Origin: Stenotrophomonas lactitubi
GTDB taxonomy: Bacteria > Pseudomonadota > Gammaproteobacteria > Xanthomonadales > Xanthomonadaceae
DNA length: 64,000 bases
Direction of reading: 5' to 3'
Assembly: GCF_002803515.1 (NCBI RefSeq)
Contig: NZ_PHQX01000001.1
Span: forward strand, 3,348,001 to 3,412,000
The notes beneath the pieces were generated by a model that did not search any database, had not been told where the DNA came from, and saw nothing but the letters and a program-made list of their open reading frames with translations. Made by a program: the position numbers and the translations under genes. Numbering within the stretch: the first letter of the stretch is position 1; every line of letters starts with the position of its first letter. Below are positions 17,031 to 27,407 of this stretch, one piece after another.

Positions 17031-17467
17031 GGCGGATGTCGATGAACGGATTGCGAGGCCTGCGATTCTAGCATCTGGGCCCGACAAACACCGTGCGCTG
17101 CGTGGCCGCTGCGCGCGTTGGCCTGCTTCAGGTCAACGCCCTGGCCCCGCCATGCAACCGCCCTGCCCGCTCCCCGGCGGCGGCGCCGAGCCACGGCGAC
17201 AGAAAATCCCCATGCGCACCAGGCAGTTCCGTGCAGAACCAGTCTTCGTTCGAATTTCCCGCATTTGGATCGAACTAAATGGCACTTGTCAGGGCGCCGC
17301 CGGCTGTTGCAGCATCGGGTCCGATCCATTCCTGACCCGATCGCATGGCCCGCCCCCCACCGGACCTGCATCGCCTCCCGACTGCCCAGTGGCGGGCGGG
17401 GCGATGCTGTCCGTGGTGTTCGCCGATGCGGGTTCTGCCTGCCGCCTGCCTTACCGGGAGACCCTGC
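17031..17467. other. 437-bp intergenic region upstream of the GH92 gene
   Basis: No credible gene. Two dyads are visible: GTTCGA (17248-17253) facing TCGAAC (17270-17275), and an 8-bp pair at 17314-17321 and 17334-17341 (ATCGGGTC/GACCCGAT). Either could be an operator or leader hairpin for the divergent genes. Neither is recognised as a known site. Confidence 0.4.
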
Positions 17468-20400
17468 ATGACCCTGTCCGATCCACGCCGCGCCCTGCTT
17501 CCGCTCGCCCTGGCCCTAGCCTGTGCGACCACTGCGACACCGGTGCTGGCGCAAGGGCTGCAGACCTCCTTCGAGCCGGGCGAGCCGGCACCGGCCAGAT
17601 CCGCTGGCGCGCTGTCCGTTGAAGTCGGCAGCGGCCCCGGCGCGCCGTACGCGGCCAAGCGCAACGTCGGCTACAGCGGCCTGCATGCGTTGCACTACAG
17701 CGCCAATGGCGGCCAGGCGCGCCGCGAACTGTTCAAGACCGATCTGCCCATCGACACCGACACCACGCTGTCCTGGCTGGTACTGCCGGAGATCGTCGGC
17801 AAGGACACCGTGGCCTCCACCTATGTCTCGCTGGACCTGCTGCTGGACGATGGCAGCCGCGTATCCGCCAGCGGCGCGCGCGACCAGCACGGCGTGGCGC
17901 TGGGCGCACAGGCGCAGGGCGACTCGAAGACGCTGTATCCGCAGCAGTGGGCGCGCAAGGCGGTACGCCTGGGCGATGTGCCCGCGTTGAAGGGCCGCCG
18001 CGTGATCGGCATCGAGCTCGAGGTGGCCAGCGCCGATGGCGCCCCCGTGTCGGGCTGGATCGACGACGTGCGCCTGGACGTGCAGACACGGCAGGCACCG
18101 CAGCGTGTTTCCGACTGGGTACTGACCACGCGCGGCACCCAGGCCAACGGCACCTTCTCGCGCGGCAACAACTTCCCGGCCACCGCTGTACCGCACGGCT
18201 TCAACTTCTGGACGCCGGTGACCGATGCCGGCGCACTGAACTGGCTGTACCGCTGGAACGAGCAGAACGATGCGAAGAACCGGCCGCAGCTGCAGGCGCT
18301 CGCCCTGAGCCACCAGCCCAGCCCGTGGATGGGCGACCGCCAGACCTTCCAGGTGATGCCCTCCGCCACGCGCGGTGTGCCTGAAGCTGATCGCAGCAAG
18401 CGTGCACTGCCCTTCGACCGCGCACAGGAAAGCGCGCGCCCGTATCGCTACGACGTGCGCTTCGACAACGGCATCGCCGCATCCATCGCCCCCACCGACC
18501 ATGCCGCGCTGTTCCGCTTCGATTTCCCCGCAGGCGGCGACGCCAACCTGCTGTTCGACAACGTCGATGCACGCGGTGGGCTGACCCTTGATGCCGCTAC
18601 GCAGACGTTGTCCGGCTACACCGATACCCGCAGCGGCTTGTCCAACGGCGCCACCCGCATGTATGTGGTGGCCAGCTTCGACAAACCGTGGCGCAGCAGC
18701 GGCCAGATCGACACCGGCCGCCCGACCGGCTACATCAAGTTCGACGCAGGCAGCGAGCGCCGGGTGACGATGCGCATCGCCACCTCGTTGATCTCCGTCG
18801 AGCAGGCGCGCCACAACCTGGCGCTGGAAATCGCCGCAGCCGATACGCTGGAAAGTGTGGCCGGGCGTGCACAGGATGCGTGGGATGCGCGCTTGGCCCG
18901 CTTCGATATCGGCAACGCCAGCGACGACCAGAAGACCACGCTGTACTCCAGCCTGTACCGGCTGTACCTGTATCCCAATTCCGGCCACGAGAATGCGGGC
19001 ACCGCCGCCGCTCCCGAATGGCGCTATGCCAGCCAAGCCAGCGCCGCCGATGACAACACCGATGGCAGCGCAACGCGCAGCTTCGCACCGGTGCGCGACG
19101 GCAAGGTCTTCGTCAACAACGGCTTCTGGGACACATTCCGCACCACCTGGCCGGCGTATGCGCTGTTCACCCCGGAAGATGCCGGGCAGCTGGTACAGGG
19201 TTTCATCGAGCAGTACCGCGCCGGTGGCTGGATCGCGCGCTGGTCCTCGCCCGGCTACGCGGACCTGATGGTCGGCACCAGCTCGGATGTGGCCTTCGCC
19301 GATGCGTGGCTGAAGGGCATCGGTGGCTTCGATCCCGAAGAGGCCTACGCCGCAGCACTGAAGAACGCCACCGTGGTGCCGCCGGACCGCCATGTCGGCC
19401 GCAAGGGCATGGAGCGCTCAACGTTCCGCGGCTACGCCAGCGCCGACGTGCACGAGGGCATGTCGTGGACGATGGAAGGGGCGCTCAATGATTTCGGCAT
19501 CGCCAACATGGCCGAGGCGCTGGCCACGCGCGCGACGACATCGTCCGCGCGCGAACGCTACGCCACCGAAGCCGACTACTTCCGCTACCGCGCCGCCAGC
19601 TACGCGACGATGTTCGATCCGGCCGCCGGCTTCTTCCAGGGCCGCAAGCCCGATGGCAGCTGGCGCCTGCAGGCCAAGGATTACGACCCGCGCGTGTGGG
19701 GCCACGACTACACCGAATCCAATGGCTGGACGTTCGCCTTCACCGCCGCGCACGATGGCGAAGGCCTGGCCGCGCTGTACGGTGGCCGCGACAAGCTGGC
19801 CGCCAAGCTCGACACCTTCTTCGCCACGCCGGAAACCGCCGACGCCGCGTTCGCCGGCTCCTACGGCGGCACCATCCACGAGATGACCGAAGCGCGCGAT
19901 GTGCGCATGGGCATGTACGCGCACAGCAACCAGCCGGCACACCACATCCCGTGGATGTACCTGTATGCCGGACAGCCGTGGAAGACCCAGCAGCATGTGC
20001 GCGAGATCCTGTCGCGGCTGTACGTCGGCAGCGAGATCGGCCAGGGCTATCCGGGCGACGAGGACAACGGCGAGACCTCAGCGTGGTACGTGCTGGCCTC
20101 GCTGGGCCTGTATCCGCTGCGCATGGGTGCGCCGGAGTACGCGATTGGTTCGCCGGCGTTCCAGCATGCGCGCGTCGAGCTGCAGGGCGGCGCGGTATTG
20201 ACCGTCAATGCAGCGCAGAATTCGCGTGAGAACGTGTACGTGCAGTCGCTGAAGATCAACGGCAAGCCGTGGACGAAGACCTGGGTGCCGCACGAGGTGA
20301 TCGCCAAGGGCGCGACCCTGGACTTCGTGATGGGCCCGCAGCCGTCGCGCTGGGGCAGCGGCGTGGATGATGTGCCGCGCTCGCTGACCGCGCGTGGCCA

Positions 20401-20812
20401 GCGACCGCAGCTGCTGCACGACCTTCTGGGCAGCGGCGCGCAGGCAACGCTGGCCGACGGCCGTGCTCTGCCCGCGCTGGTGGACGACGATGCCACGACG
20501 GCAGTGCCGCTGGGTGGTGGCGCGACCATCGCGCTGAGCCACGTGGGCGATGGCGTACCGACGATGTACACGCTGACCAGCGGTGATGGCGCTATCCGCG
20601 GCGGCGAGTGGACGCTGGAAGCACGTGCCGGCAACGGGCGCTGGGTAACGCTGGACCAGCGCCGCGGAGAAGAGTTCACCTCGGCCCGGCAGACCCGCCC
20701 GTTCCGTATCGCTTCGCCCTCACACTACGCCGAGTACCGTCTGCGCCTGGCTGCGCCGGGGCGCCTGCAGCTGGCCGAGATCGAACTGTTGGCGCCCTCC
20801 CCCCTACAATGA
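17468..20812 (+). CDS. Secreted GH92 family alpha-mannosidase
   Basis: 1114 residues. A Sec signal peptide (about residues 1-29, ending PVLAQ) is followed by an N-terminal beta region, the GH92 N-domain and the (alpha/alpha)6 catalytic domain. Family hallmarks are visible: WDTFRTTWPAYALFTPE, then HEMTEARDVRMGMYAHSNQPAHHIPWMYLY, then GYPGDEDNGETSAWYVLASLGLYPL with the acidic catalytic region. A C-terminal beta-rich segment of about 200 residues follows. GH92 enzymes are calcium-dependent exo-alpha-mannosidases that trim mannans or N-glycans. The ATG at 17468 has a GGAG upstream. Its last codon overlaps a start of the next gene (ATGA). Confidence 0.92.
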   Translation: MTLSDPRRALLPLALALACATTATPVLAQGLQTSFEPGEPAPARSAGALSVEVGSGPGAPYAAKRNVGYSGLHALHYSANGGQARRELFKTDLPIDTDTTLSWLVLPEIVGKDTVASTYVSLDLLLDDGSRVSASGARDQHGVALGAQAQGDSKTLYPQQWARKAVRLGDVPALKGRRVIGIELEVASADGAPVSGWIDDVRLDVQTRQAPQRVSDWVLTTRGTQANGTFSRGNNFPATAVPHGFNFWTPVTDAGALNWLYRWNEQNDAKNRPQLQALALSHQPSPWMGDRQTFQVMPSATRGVPEADRSKRALPFDRAQESARPYRYDVRFDNGIAASIAPTDHAALFRFDFPAGGDANLLFDNVDARGGLTLDAATQTLSGYTDTRSGLSNGATRMYVVASFDKPWRSSGQIDTGRPTGYIKFDAGSERRVTMRIATSLISVEQARHNLALEIAAADTLESVAGRAQDAWDARLARFDIGNASDDQKTTLYSSLYRLYLYPNSGHENAGTAAAPEWRYASQASAADDNTDGSATRSFAPVRDGKVFVNNGFWDTFRTTWPAYALFTPEDAGQLVQGFIEQYRAGGWIARWSSPGYADLMVGTSSDVAFADAWLKGIGGFDPEEAYAAALKNATVVPPDRHVGRKGMERSTFRGYASADVHEGMSWTMEGALNDFGIANMAEALATRATTSSARERYATEADYFRYRAASYATMFDPAAGFFQGRKPDGSWRLQAKDYDPRVWGHDYTESNGWTFAFTAAHDGEGLAALYGGRDKLAAKLDTFFATPETADAAFAGSYGGTIHEMTEARDVRMGMYAHSNQPAHHIPWMYLYAGQPWKTQQHVREILSRLYVGSEIGQGYPGDEDNGETSAWYVLASLGLYPLRMGAPEYAIGSPAFQHARVELQGGAVLTVNAAQNSRENVYVQSLKINGKPWTKTWVPHEVIAKGATLDFVMGPQPSRWGSGVDDVPRSLTARGQRPQLLHDLLGSGAQATLADGRALPALVDDDATTAVPLGGGATIALSHVGDGVPTMYTLTSGDGAIRGGEWTLEARAGNGRWVTLDQRRGEEFTSARQTRPFRIASPSHYAEYRLRLAAPGRLQLAEIELLAPSPLQ
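20805..20810 (+). promoter_or_regulatory. -10-like hexamer 7 nt before the alternative BSP start
   Basis: TACAAT lies at the very end of the GH92 gene, 7 nt before the ATG at 20818. It may give a leaderless transcript of the peptidase gene alone (inference). Confidence 0.35.
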
Positions 20813-21564
20813 CGTCCATGCGCCTACGTTTCCTCCCCCTCGCTCTTGCCGCCCTTGTATTTCCAAGTCTCAGCCAAGCACAGCCGCAGACCCAGGCCTT
20901 CGATGGCCAGGTCAGCCGTGACGGGGTAACGCTGTACTACCAGGACGCCACCGGTGCGCTGGCCGCGCCGGTGCGCAAGCGCATCATCGATACGTTCTAC
21001 TTCGCCTACCTGCGCGAGCGTGCGGACTTCCGCCCGGCCGCGCCGAACGAAGTGCGCATCGTGATCGATCCGGCGTACAACGGCGTCGCCTTCGTCGGCG
21101 ACAAGGACAAGGCCAGCACCATCACCATCAATCCGGGCTGGCTGGCCCAGCACCCGGATGACATCGATCTGGTGACCCACGAAGCAATGCACATCGTGCA
21201 GGGCTACCCCAGCTACGGCGACAAGCGCGTGCCGGGCTGGCTGGTGGAGGGCATCGCCGACTACGCACGCGATCGCTACGGCATGAACAACGCCGCTGCG
21301 GGCTGGGCGTTGCCGGACAAGCTGAGCCAGGGCCAGACGGTGGAAAGTGGCTATCGGGTGACCGGTGCTTTCCTGAAGTGGGCCGAAGCGGCGCACCCGG
21401 GACTGGTGCTGGCACTGGACAAGGATCTGCGCGACGGGCGCTATGCACCCGCGCTGTGGCAGAAGCACACCGGCAAGACCCTGCCGGCGCTGTGGACGGA
21501 GTACGCCAAGCCGCGCTCCCCGGCCCCTGCGCCGCCGCCCGCACGACGCGCGAAGCGGCGGTAA
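20809..21564 (+). CDS. Secreted basic secretory protein (BSP) family metallopeptidase
   Basis: 251 residues from the ATGA start that overlaps the GH92 stop; 248 if the ATG at 20818 is used. Signal peptide to about residue 24 (PSLSQAQ). The zinc-binding HEAMH motif is at residues 124-128 and is followed by QGYPSYGDKRVPGWLVEGIADYARDRYG, the strongly conserved BSP core. The C-terminus is proline and arginine rich. BSP proteins are putative zinc peptidases; plant members are defence-related. Coupling to a mannosidase suggests joint breakdown of glycoproteins outside the cell (inference). Confidence 0.88.
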   Translation: MTSMRLRFLPLALAALVFPSLSQAQPQTQAFDGQVSRDGVTLYYQDATGALAAPVRKRIIDTFYFAYLRERADFRPAAPNEVRIVIDPAYNGVAFVGDKDKASTITINPGWLAQHPDDIDLVTHEAMHIVQGYPSYGDKRVPGWLVEGIADYARDRYGMNNAAAGWALPDKLSQGQTVESGYRVTGAFLKWAEAAHPGLVLALDKDLRDGRYAPALWQKHTGKTLPALWTEYAKPRSPAPAPPPARRAKRR

Positions 21565-21573
21565 GTTCAACGT

Positions 21574-21594
21574 TGCCGGGGCGATGCCCCGGCA
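21574..21594 (+). terminator. Hairpin after the BSP gene
   Basis: A 9-bp GC-rich stem (21574-21582 with 21586-21594) with a 3-nt loop, 9 nt past the stop codon. There is no T-run, so termination by it alone is uncertain. Confidence 0.45.
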
Positions 21595-21811
21595 GCCTTC
21601 AACGCGATTGCACGAAACCGGCGTACAGCGCGAACAACTGCTGGAAATACCGCTTGCTCACTCGACTGCGCATGACACTGCTCCGCCCATGGAAAGTTGG
21701 TCGGGCCCAGGGTGGGAAGGCCGGTCCGGTCCCTTCCCACGGCCAGGCCGCGTGGGCGTATTGGGCCGCAGCGAGGTTGCAGGGCGATTACCGGGCGGCT
21801 GCAGTTCTCCG

Positions 21812-21885
21812 GTAGCGCCGGGCCACGCCCGGCGGAATGCGAGAAGCGCCGCGCTGCGCGCTCGCCGGGCATGGCCCGGCGCTAC
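21812..21885. repeat. Inverted pair of GTAGCGCCGGGCC-type palindromes
   Basis: A forward unit at 21812-21834 and a reverse unit at 21863-21885, a GC-rich subfamily of the GTAG repeats, between convergent genes. The rest of the 399-bp gap (21595-21811) shows no gene. Confidence 0.88.
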
Positions 21886-21912
21886 CCGATCCGGTTTCCG
21901 CGTTGCGGAAAC

Positions 21913-21940
21913 AGAAACGCGCCCCGAAGGGCGCGTTTCT
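21913..21940 (-). terminator. Terminator after maeB
   Basis: A perfect 12-bp stem (21913-21924 with 21929-21940). Read on the minus strand the loop is TTCG, the very stable tetraloop, and the stem ends in TTTCT followed by GTTTCC. It lies 23 bp past the maeB stop and can work in both directions. Confidence 0.85.
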
Positions 21941-21963
21941 GCAGATCGCAGCGGAACGAAGGC

Positions 21964-24255
21964 TTACGCCTTCTTTTCCGCTTCGATCTGCTTGCGGATC
22001 TGCGCATCGACGGCGGCAATCGCGGTCATGTTCAGGATCCGGCGCGAGGTAGCACTGGTGGTCAGGATGTGCACCGGCTTGTTGACGCCCATCAGGATCG
22101 GGCCGATCGCCACGCCATCGGTGAACACGCGCACCAGGTTGTAGGCGATGTTGGCTGCTTCCAGGTTCGGCAGCACGAACAGGTTGGCACGGCCCTGCAG
22201 GGTCGAGCCCGGCAGCAGCTTCTGGCGCAGGGCTTCATCCCATGCGGTGTCGCCCTGCATTTCGCCGTCCACGTTCAGACGCGGGTTGCGCTTGAGCAGC
22301 AGCTCGCGCACCTGGCGCATCTTCAGCGCATCCTTCGAATCGTGGCTGCCGAAGTTGGAGTGCGACAGCAGTGCCACCTTCGGCTCGACGCCGAACAGCT
22401 TCATGCGGTACGCCGCCTGCAGGGTCGCTTCGCACAGCTGCTCTGCGGTCGGGTCTTCCTGCACGTGGGTGTCGACGAAGAAGAACACACCCTGCTGGTT
22501 GATCACGCCGGTCATCGCCGAGGTCGAGGTGACCTTCGATTCCAGCGGCAGCACGCTGCGCACGTAACCCAGCTTCTTGTGGAAGCGGCCGACAATGCCG
22601 GTCAGCATCGCATCGGCTTCGCCACGGGCCACCATCACGGCGGCGATCAGGGTCGGGCGCGAACGCATCAGGTTCTTGGCGGCGGCCACGGTGACGCCAC
22701 GACGGCCGGTCAGGCCGTGGTAGTACTGCCAGTATTCGTTGAAGCGCGGGTCGTCATTGATGTTGGTGACTTCAATGTTCTCGCCGATCTTCAGGCGCAG
22801 GCCGAGGCGTTCGATGCGTGATTCGATCACTTCCGGGCGGCCGATCAGGATCGGATGTGCCAGGCCGTCGTCGACCACGTTCTGCACCGCCTGCAGCACC
22901 ACTTCCTCTTCGCCTTCGGCATACACCACGCGCTGCTTGTCGCTGCGCGCGCGGTCGTAGACCGGCTTCATCATCAGGCTGGTGCGGTAGACGAACTGCG
23001 ACAGCTTCTGCCGGTAGGCTTCCATGTCGGCGATCGGACGTGCCGCCACGCCCGAATCCATCGCGGCCTGGGCCACGGCAGCCGACAGCTCCACCAGCAG
23101 GCGACGGTCGAACGGACGCGGAATCAGGTACTCACGACCGAAGCTCGGGGTTTCACCGCCATAGGCCGAGCCCATGTCGGTGGCGGCACGGCGGGCCAGC
23201 GCGGCGATCGCGCGCACGCAGGCGATCTTCATTTCCTCGTTGATCGCGGTCGCGCCGACGTCCAGCGCACCGCGGAACAGGTACGGGAAGCACAGCACGT
23301 TGTTGACCTGGTTCGGGTAGTCCGAACGGCCGGTGCCGATGATCGCGTCCGGACGCGCAGCGCGCACCAGTTCCGGCATGATTTCCGGGGTCGGGTTGGC
23401 CAGGGCGAAGATCACCGGATCCGGCGCCATCGTCTTGACCATCTCGGCGGTCAGGATGCCCGGTGCCGACAGGCCCAGGAAAATGTCCGCGCCGTCGACG
23501 ATCTCGGCCAGGGTGCGCTTGTCGGTATCGCGCGCATAGCGCTGCTTTTCCGGGTCGAGGTCGGTACGGCCGGTGTGGATCACACCCTCGCGGTCGAAGG
23601 CCAGGATGTTCTCCGGCTTCAGGCCCAGCTGCACCAGCATGTTCACGCAGGAAATGCCGGCCGCGCCCATGCCCGTGGTCGCCAGCTTCACTTCTTCGAT
23701 CTTCTTGCCGGTGATCGCCATGGCGTTCAGCACCGCGGCACCGACGATGATCGCCGTGCCGTGCTGGTCGTCATGGAACACCGGGATCTTCATGCGCTCG
23801 CGCAGCTTGCGCTCGACGATGAAGCACTCCGGTGCCTTGATGTCTTCCAGGTTGATGCCGCCGAAGGTCGGCTCCAGCGAGGCGATGATGTCGACCAGCT
23901 TGTCCGGGTCGTTCTCGTCCACTTCGATGTCGAACACATCGATGCCGGCGAACTTCTGGAACAGCACGCCCTTGCCTTCCATCACCGGCTTGCCAGCCAG
24001 CGCGCCGATGTTGCCCAGGCCCAGCACCGCGGTGCCGTTGGAGATCACCGCCACCAGGTTGCCGCGGGCAGTCAGCTCGCTGGCCTGCTGCGGATCGGCC
24101 TTGATCGCTTCACAGGCGTACGCCACGCCCGGCGAATACGCCAGCGACAGGTCGCGCTGGGTCAGCATGGGCTTGGTAGCGGAAACCTTGATCTTGCCGG
24201 GCGGAGACATCCGGTGGTAATCGAGGGCGGCCTGTTTGAAATCTTCGTTGGACAT
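21964..24255 (-). CDS. maeB: NADP-dependent malic enzyme
   Basis: 763 residues, the long MaeB type. It converts malate to pyruvate and CO2 with reduction of NADP. The N-terminal malic domain carries [15 protein letters not shown], the catalytic region [16 protein letters not shown] and the [10 protein letters not shown] motif. A Rossmann domain follows ([13 protein letters not shown]). From about residue 430 a phosphotransacetylase-like domain is present ([21 protein letters not shown] onward), which in MaeB is regulatory and not catalytic. A TATGAT hexamer about 41 nt upstream of the start is a plausible -10. Next to dctA, consistent with dicarboxylate use. Confidence 0.96.
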   Translation of the reverse strand: MSNEDFKQAALDYHRMSPPGKIKVSATKPMLTQRDLSLAYSPGVAYACEAIKADPQQASELTARGNLVAVISNGTAVLGLGNIGALAGKPVMEGKGVLFQKFAGIDVFDIEVDENDPDKLVDIIASLEPTFGGINLEDIKAPECFIVERKLRERMKIPVFHDDQHGTAIIVGAAVLNAMAITGKKIEEVKLATTGMGAAGISCVNMLVQLGLKPENILAFDREGVIHTGRTDLDPEKQRYARDTDKRTLAEIVDGADIFLGLSAPGILTAEMVKTMAPDPVIFALANPTPEIMPELVRAARPDAIIGTGRSDYPNQVNNVLCFPYLFRGALDVGATAINEEMKIACVRAIAALARRAATDMGSAYGGETPSFGREYLIPRPFDRRLLVELSAAVAQAAMDSGVAARPIADMEAYRQKLSQFVYRTSLMMKPVYDRARSDKQRVVYAEGEEEVVLQAVQNVVDDGLAHPILIGRPEVIESRIERLGLRLKIGENIEVTNINDDPRFNEYWQYYHGLTGRRGVTVAAAKNLMRSRPTLIAAVMVARGEADAMLTGIVGRFHKKLGYVRSVLPLESKVTSTSAMTGVINQQGVFFFVDTHVQEDPTAEQLCEATLQAAYRMKLFGVEPKVALLSHSNFGSHDSKDALKMRQVRELLLKRNPRLNVDGEMQGDTAWDEALRQKLLPGSTLQGRANLFVLPNLEAANIAYNLVRVFTDGVAIGPILMGVNKPVHILTTSATSRRILNMTAIAAVDAQIRKQIEAEKKA

Positions 24256-24432
24256 CGATGTGGGTTACATGAATGGGCAGAAGGGACAGGGGATCATACC
24301 CCCGTTGGAGCGGTCGGACCTGTCGCTATGCTGTCGCAGTGATGCTGCGACCGCACAATTCCATGGCGTATGCGACGTTATCAGAGCACAGCTTCGGCGC
24401 TGGCGATGACAGCCGTGGGACGCCTTGAAACG

Positions 24433-24469
24433 CTGCGGGGCCGTGCCACTGTCGTGACCGGCCCCGCAG
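24433..24469 (-). terminator. Hairpin after dctA
   Basis: An 11-bp GC-rich stem (24433-24443 with 24459-24469) with a 15-nt loop, 16 bp past the dctA stop on the minus strand. The T-run after it is weak. Confidence 0.5.
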
Positions 24470-24484
24470 TACCACACACCCGGA

Positions 24485-25840
24485 TCAGCCCTTGGCGGGC
24501 AGCGCCTCGGCCATCGCCAGCGGCACGGCATCGACCGGCGGCGGCAGTTCGCTTTCGCGACCATCCAGCGCCAGCTTCAGGCGGTCGCGGTCCAGCGCAC
24601 CTTCCCAGCGCGAGACCACCACCGTGGCCACCGCGTTGCCGATGAAATTGGTCAGCGAACGGCATTCGCTCATGAAGCGATCCACGCCCAGGATCAGCGC
24701 CATGCCGGCCACCGGCACTTCCGGCACCACCGCCAGGGTGGCGGCCAGGGTGATGAAGCCGGCACCGGTGACGCCGGCCGCGCCCTTGGAGCTGAGCATC
24801 GCCACCAGCAGCAGCGCGATCTGGTGGCCCAGGGTCAGTTCGGTGTTGGTGGCCTGGGCGATGAACAGCGCGGCCAGGGTCATGTAGATGTTGGTGCCGT
24901 CCAGGTTGAACGAGTAGCCGGTGGGAACCACCAGGCCGACCACCGACTTGCTGCAGCCGGCACGTTCCATCTTCTCCATCAGCGACGGCAGCGCCGACTC
25001 CGACGACGAGGTGCCCAGCACCAGCAGCAGCTCGGCCTTCAGGTATCGGGCCAGCTTGAACACCGAGAAGCCGCACAGGCGGCAGACCACGCCCAGGATC
25101 ACCGCCACGAACAGGAAGGCGGTGAGGTAGAACGAGCCGACCAGCCAGGCCAGGTTGACCAGCGAGCCGACGCCGTACTTGCCGATGGTGAAGGCGATGG
25201 CACCGAATGCACCGATCGGCGCGGCCTTCATCAGGATGTGCACCAGCTTGAACACCGGGGCGACCAGCGCTTCCAGGAAGTTCTGGATCGGCTTGCCCTT
25301 CTCGCCCACCGAGGCCAGCGCGATGCCGAACAGCACCGCCACGAACAGCACCTGCAGGATGTTGCCGTCAACGAAGGCACTGAGCAGCGTCTTCGGAATG
25401 ATGTCCATCAGGAAGCCGACCAGGGTCAGGTCGTGCGACTTCTCGACGTAGCTGTGTACCGCAGTCTGGTCCAGCTCGGCCGGGTTGATGTTCATGCCGG
25501 CGCCGGGCTGCACCACGTGCGCCACGATCATGCCGACGATCAGCGCCAGCGTGGAGAAGAACAGGAAGTACGCCATCGCCTTGGCGAACACCCGGCCCAC
25601 CGTGCGCAGATGGGTCATGCCGGCAATGCCGGTGACGATGGTCAGGAAGATCACCGGCGCGATGATCATCTTCACCAGGTTGATGAAGGCATCGCCGAGC
25701 GGCTTCATCTTCTCGCCGATCAGCGGCTCGTAGTGGCCGAGGACAGCGCCCAGGACGATCGCCACGATCACCTGGAAGTACAGCTGGCGGTAGAGCGGCA
25801 ACGGCTTGCTGGGCACCGGCGCAGCGGTCGGGATGTGCAT
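24485..25840 (-). CDS. dctA: C4-dicarboxylate transporter DctA
   Basis: 451 residues of the DAACS (glutamate/aspartate symporter) family. It takes up succinate, fumarate and malate with protons or sodium at the inner membrane. It shows the family hallmarks: the serine-rich re-entrant segment [17 protein letters not shown], the helix-7 signature [16 protein letters not shown] and the second re-entrant segment near [14 protein letters not shown]. The start at 25840 precedes [24 protein letters not shown], the normal DctA N-terminus; the frame is open further upstream. Divergent from an outer-membrane porin and sensor kinase, which suggests one substrate circuit. Confidence 0.95.
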   Translation of the reverse strand: MHIPTAAPVPSKPLPLYRQLYFQVIVAIVLGAVLGHYEPLIGEKMKPLGDAFINLVKMIIAPVIFLTIVTGIAGMTHLRTVGRVFAKAMAYFLFFSTLALIVGMIVAHVVQPGAGMNINPAELDQTAVHSYVEKSHDLTLVGFLMDIIPKTLLSAFVDGNILQVLFVAVLFGIALASVGEKGKPIQNFLEALVAPVFKLVHILMKAAPIGAFGAIAFTIGKYGVGSLVNLAWLVGSFYLTAFLFVAVILGVVCRLCGFSVFKLARYLKAELLLVLGTSSSESALPSLMEKMERAGCSKSVVGLVVPTGYSFNLDGTNIYMTLAALFIAQATNTELTLGHQIALLLVAMLSSKGAAGVTGAGFITLAATLAVVPEVPVAGMALILGVDRFMSECRSLTNFIGNAVATVVVSRWEGALDRDRLKLALDGRESELPPPVDAVPLAMAEALPAKG

Positions 25841-26169
25841 GGCGGACTCCGGAAGGGGCGTTTTCAGGCACGTACGGCCCCGGAAATGCACGGGAACCGT
25901 TACCGTGGAAACTGATCGCATGCCCCTCGATTGCAGGCACAGGGGTGCGACCAATGGACGCCTTTGTACGCGCCACGCACCGCCACGCAGATAACCTATT
26001 GGTACTAGCCCCCCGGTTCAGGTGGCTGCGCTGCCTACACTGGCGCCGCACCGCTGATCGCGGGGATGCCGGTGGCCCGACCTGAACGGCCGGGCGCGTC
26101 ATTGCGAAAGTTCCGGCCATTGCGGCCGTTGTTGTCCTGTCCACACGCATCTGAGAGAGCCGCACCATC
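25841..26169. promoter_or_regulatory. Divergent control region of dctA and the porin gene
   Basis: 329 bp without a gene, which must hold both promoters. A TACACT hexamer near 26034 could be a -10 for the porin. No GG-N10-GC sigma-54 site was found by eye, in line with a LuxR-type rather than an NtrC-type regulator nearby. Confidence 0.4.
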
Positions 26170-27339
26170 ATGCGCCCGATTCCCACCTTGCTCGCCCTTT
26201 CCCTGGCGGCGCTTCCCGCCTTCGCTTCGGCTGCCGATTTCGACAACTGGCCGACCAAGTACACCTTCGGCGACGGCACCGAACTGGCCGCCACCGCCAA
26301 CATCGCCTACGACTACAACGACTTCTCGTCCGCCAGCGGCATCGAGGATGACGACGCGGTGCGCCGCAAGGAATTCGGCGCGACCCTGAAAAAGAAGGGC
26401 GTGTACGACGCGATGGTCTACTACGACTTCCAGGCCGACACCTGGCTGGACGTGTTCGTGCGCTTCGAGAGCAAGGCGTTCTTCGGCCGCGATGTCGGCC
26501 GCTTCCGCTTCGGCTACATGAAGACCCCGGTCGGCCTGGATGCGAACACCTCCTCGCGCGCCGGCAGCTTCCTGGAAACCGCGCTGCCCGTGCAGGCGTT
26601 CTACGCAGGCCGTCGCACCGGCGTGGAATGGGTGCTGGAGCGTCCGCAGTACCTGCTGCAGGCCGGCGCCTATGGCGGCAAGGACCTGCAGGGCGACAAC
26701 CCCGGCACCACCCAGGCGGTGCGTGCGGTGTGGACGCCGGTAAAGGCACCGGGCGATGTGATCCACCTGGGCCTGGCCTATTCGCAGGAAAACCCGCGCG
26801 GTTACCACGATGGCCGCGACGTGCATCATGAAGCCAGCGCGCGCCTGCGCGCCCGCCCGGAAGCCGGGCTGACCGACATCCGCCTCGTCGATTCGGGCGC
26901 GCTGGTCACCGCCGACCAGATCCGCCGCACCGGCCTGGAAGGTATCTGGATCCGCGGTCCGTTCTCGCTGCAGGCCGAAGCGCTGCAGGCGACGGTCACC
27001 CGCAATGATGGCAAGCCCGACTACACCGGCCACGGCCAGTACGCGATGGCCAGCTGGGTGCTGACCGGCGAATCGCGCCCGTACAACGCCGGCGCCGTTG
27101 CCAACATCAAGCCGGCGCACGACTACGGCGCGGTGGAACTGGTGGCCCGCTACAGCCGCCTGGACCTGGACGACGGCAGCATCCTCGGCGGCCGCCAGCA
27201 CGACCTGACCCTGGGCGCGAACTGGTACCTGACCAGCCACTTCAAGTTCCAGGCCAACTACGTGAAGGTCGATGCCAGCCGTCGCGGTGTGCACAGCACC
27301 CCGGAGATCTTCGAACTTCGCGCGCAGATGCACTTCTGA
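26170..27339 (+). CDS. OprP/OprO-like outer membrane porin
   Basis: 389 residues. A signal peptide (MRPIPTLLALSLAALPAFASAA) is followed by alternating beta strands ending in the C-terminal Phe of outer-membrane barrels (ELRAQMHF). Family signs are the strand FRFGYMKTPVGLDANTSSRAGSFLE, the loop region, and the C-terminal GANWYLTSHFKFQANYVKVDA. OprP and OprO are phosphate or polyphosphate channels in Pseudomonas, but many Xanthomonadaceae members sit in organic-acid loci. Here the position next to dctA suggests dicarboxylate passage (inference). The hybrid kinase gene follows 68 bp downstream. Confidence 0.85.
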   Translation: MRPIPTLLALSLAALPAFASAADFDNWPTKYTFGDGTELAATANIAYDYNDFSSASGIEDDDAVRRKEFGATLKKKGVYDAMVYYDFQADTWLDVFVRFESKAFFGRDVGRFRFGYMKTPVGLDANTSSRAGSFLETALPVQAFYAGRRTGVEWVLERPQYLLQAGAYGGKDLQGDNPGTTQAVRAVWTPVKAPGDVIHLGLAYSQENPRGYHDGRDVHHEASARLRARPEAGLTDIRLVDSGALVTADQIRRTGLEGIWIRGPFSLQAEALQATVTRNDGKPDYTGHGQYAMASWVLTGESRPYNAGAVANIKPAHDYGAVELVARYSRLDLDDGSILGGRQHDLTLGANWYLTSHFKFQANYVKVDASRRGVHSTPEIFELRAQMHF

Positions 27340-27395
27340 TCCCTTCCACGTGTCAGATCCCGGCGGGCGTGTACACCCCGCCCGCCGGCCCTGCG

Positions 27396-27401
27396 TAGAC
27401 T
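27396..27401 (+). promoter_or_regulatory. -10-like hexamer 6 nt before the hybrid kinase start
   Basis: TAGACT, then gccgcc, then ATG. No Shine-Dalgarno sequence. A candidate leaderless start, so the kinase may be transcribed separately from the porin. Confidence 0.4.
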
Positions 27402-27407
27402 GCCGCC

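Noticed and set aside
16833..17087. Longer version of the small zinc-protein gene starting at 17087
   Set aside because: The extra 19 residues (rich in Ser, Ile and Arg) are not like the family, and the ATG at 17030 gives the normal length.
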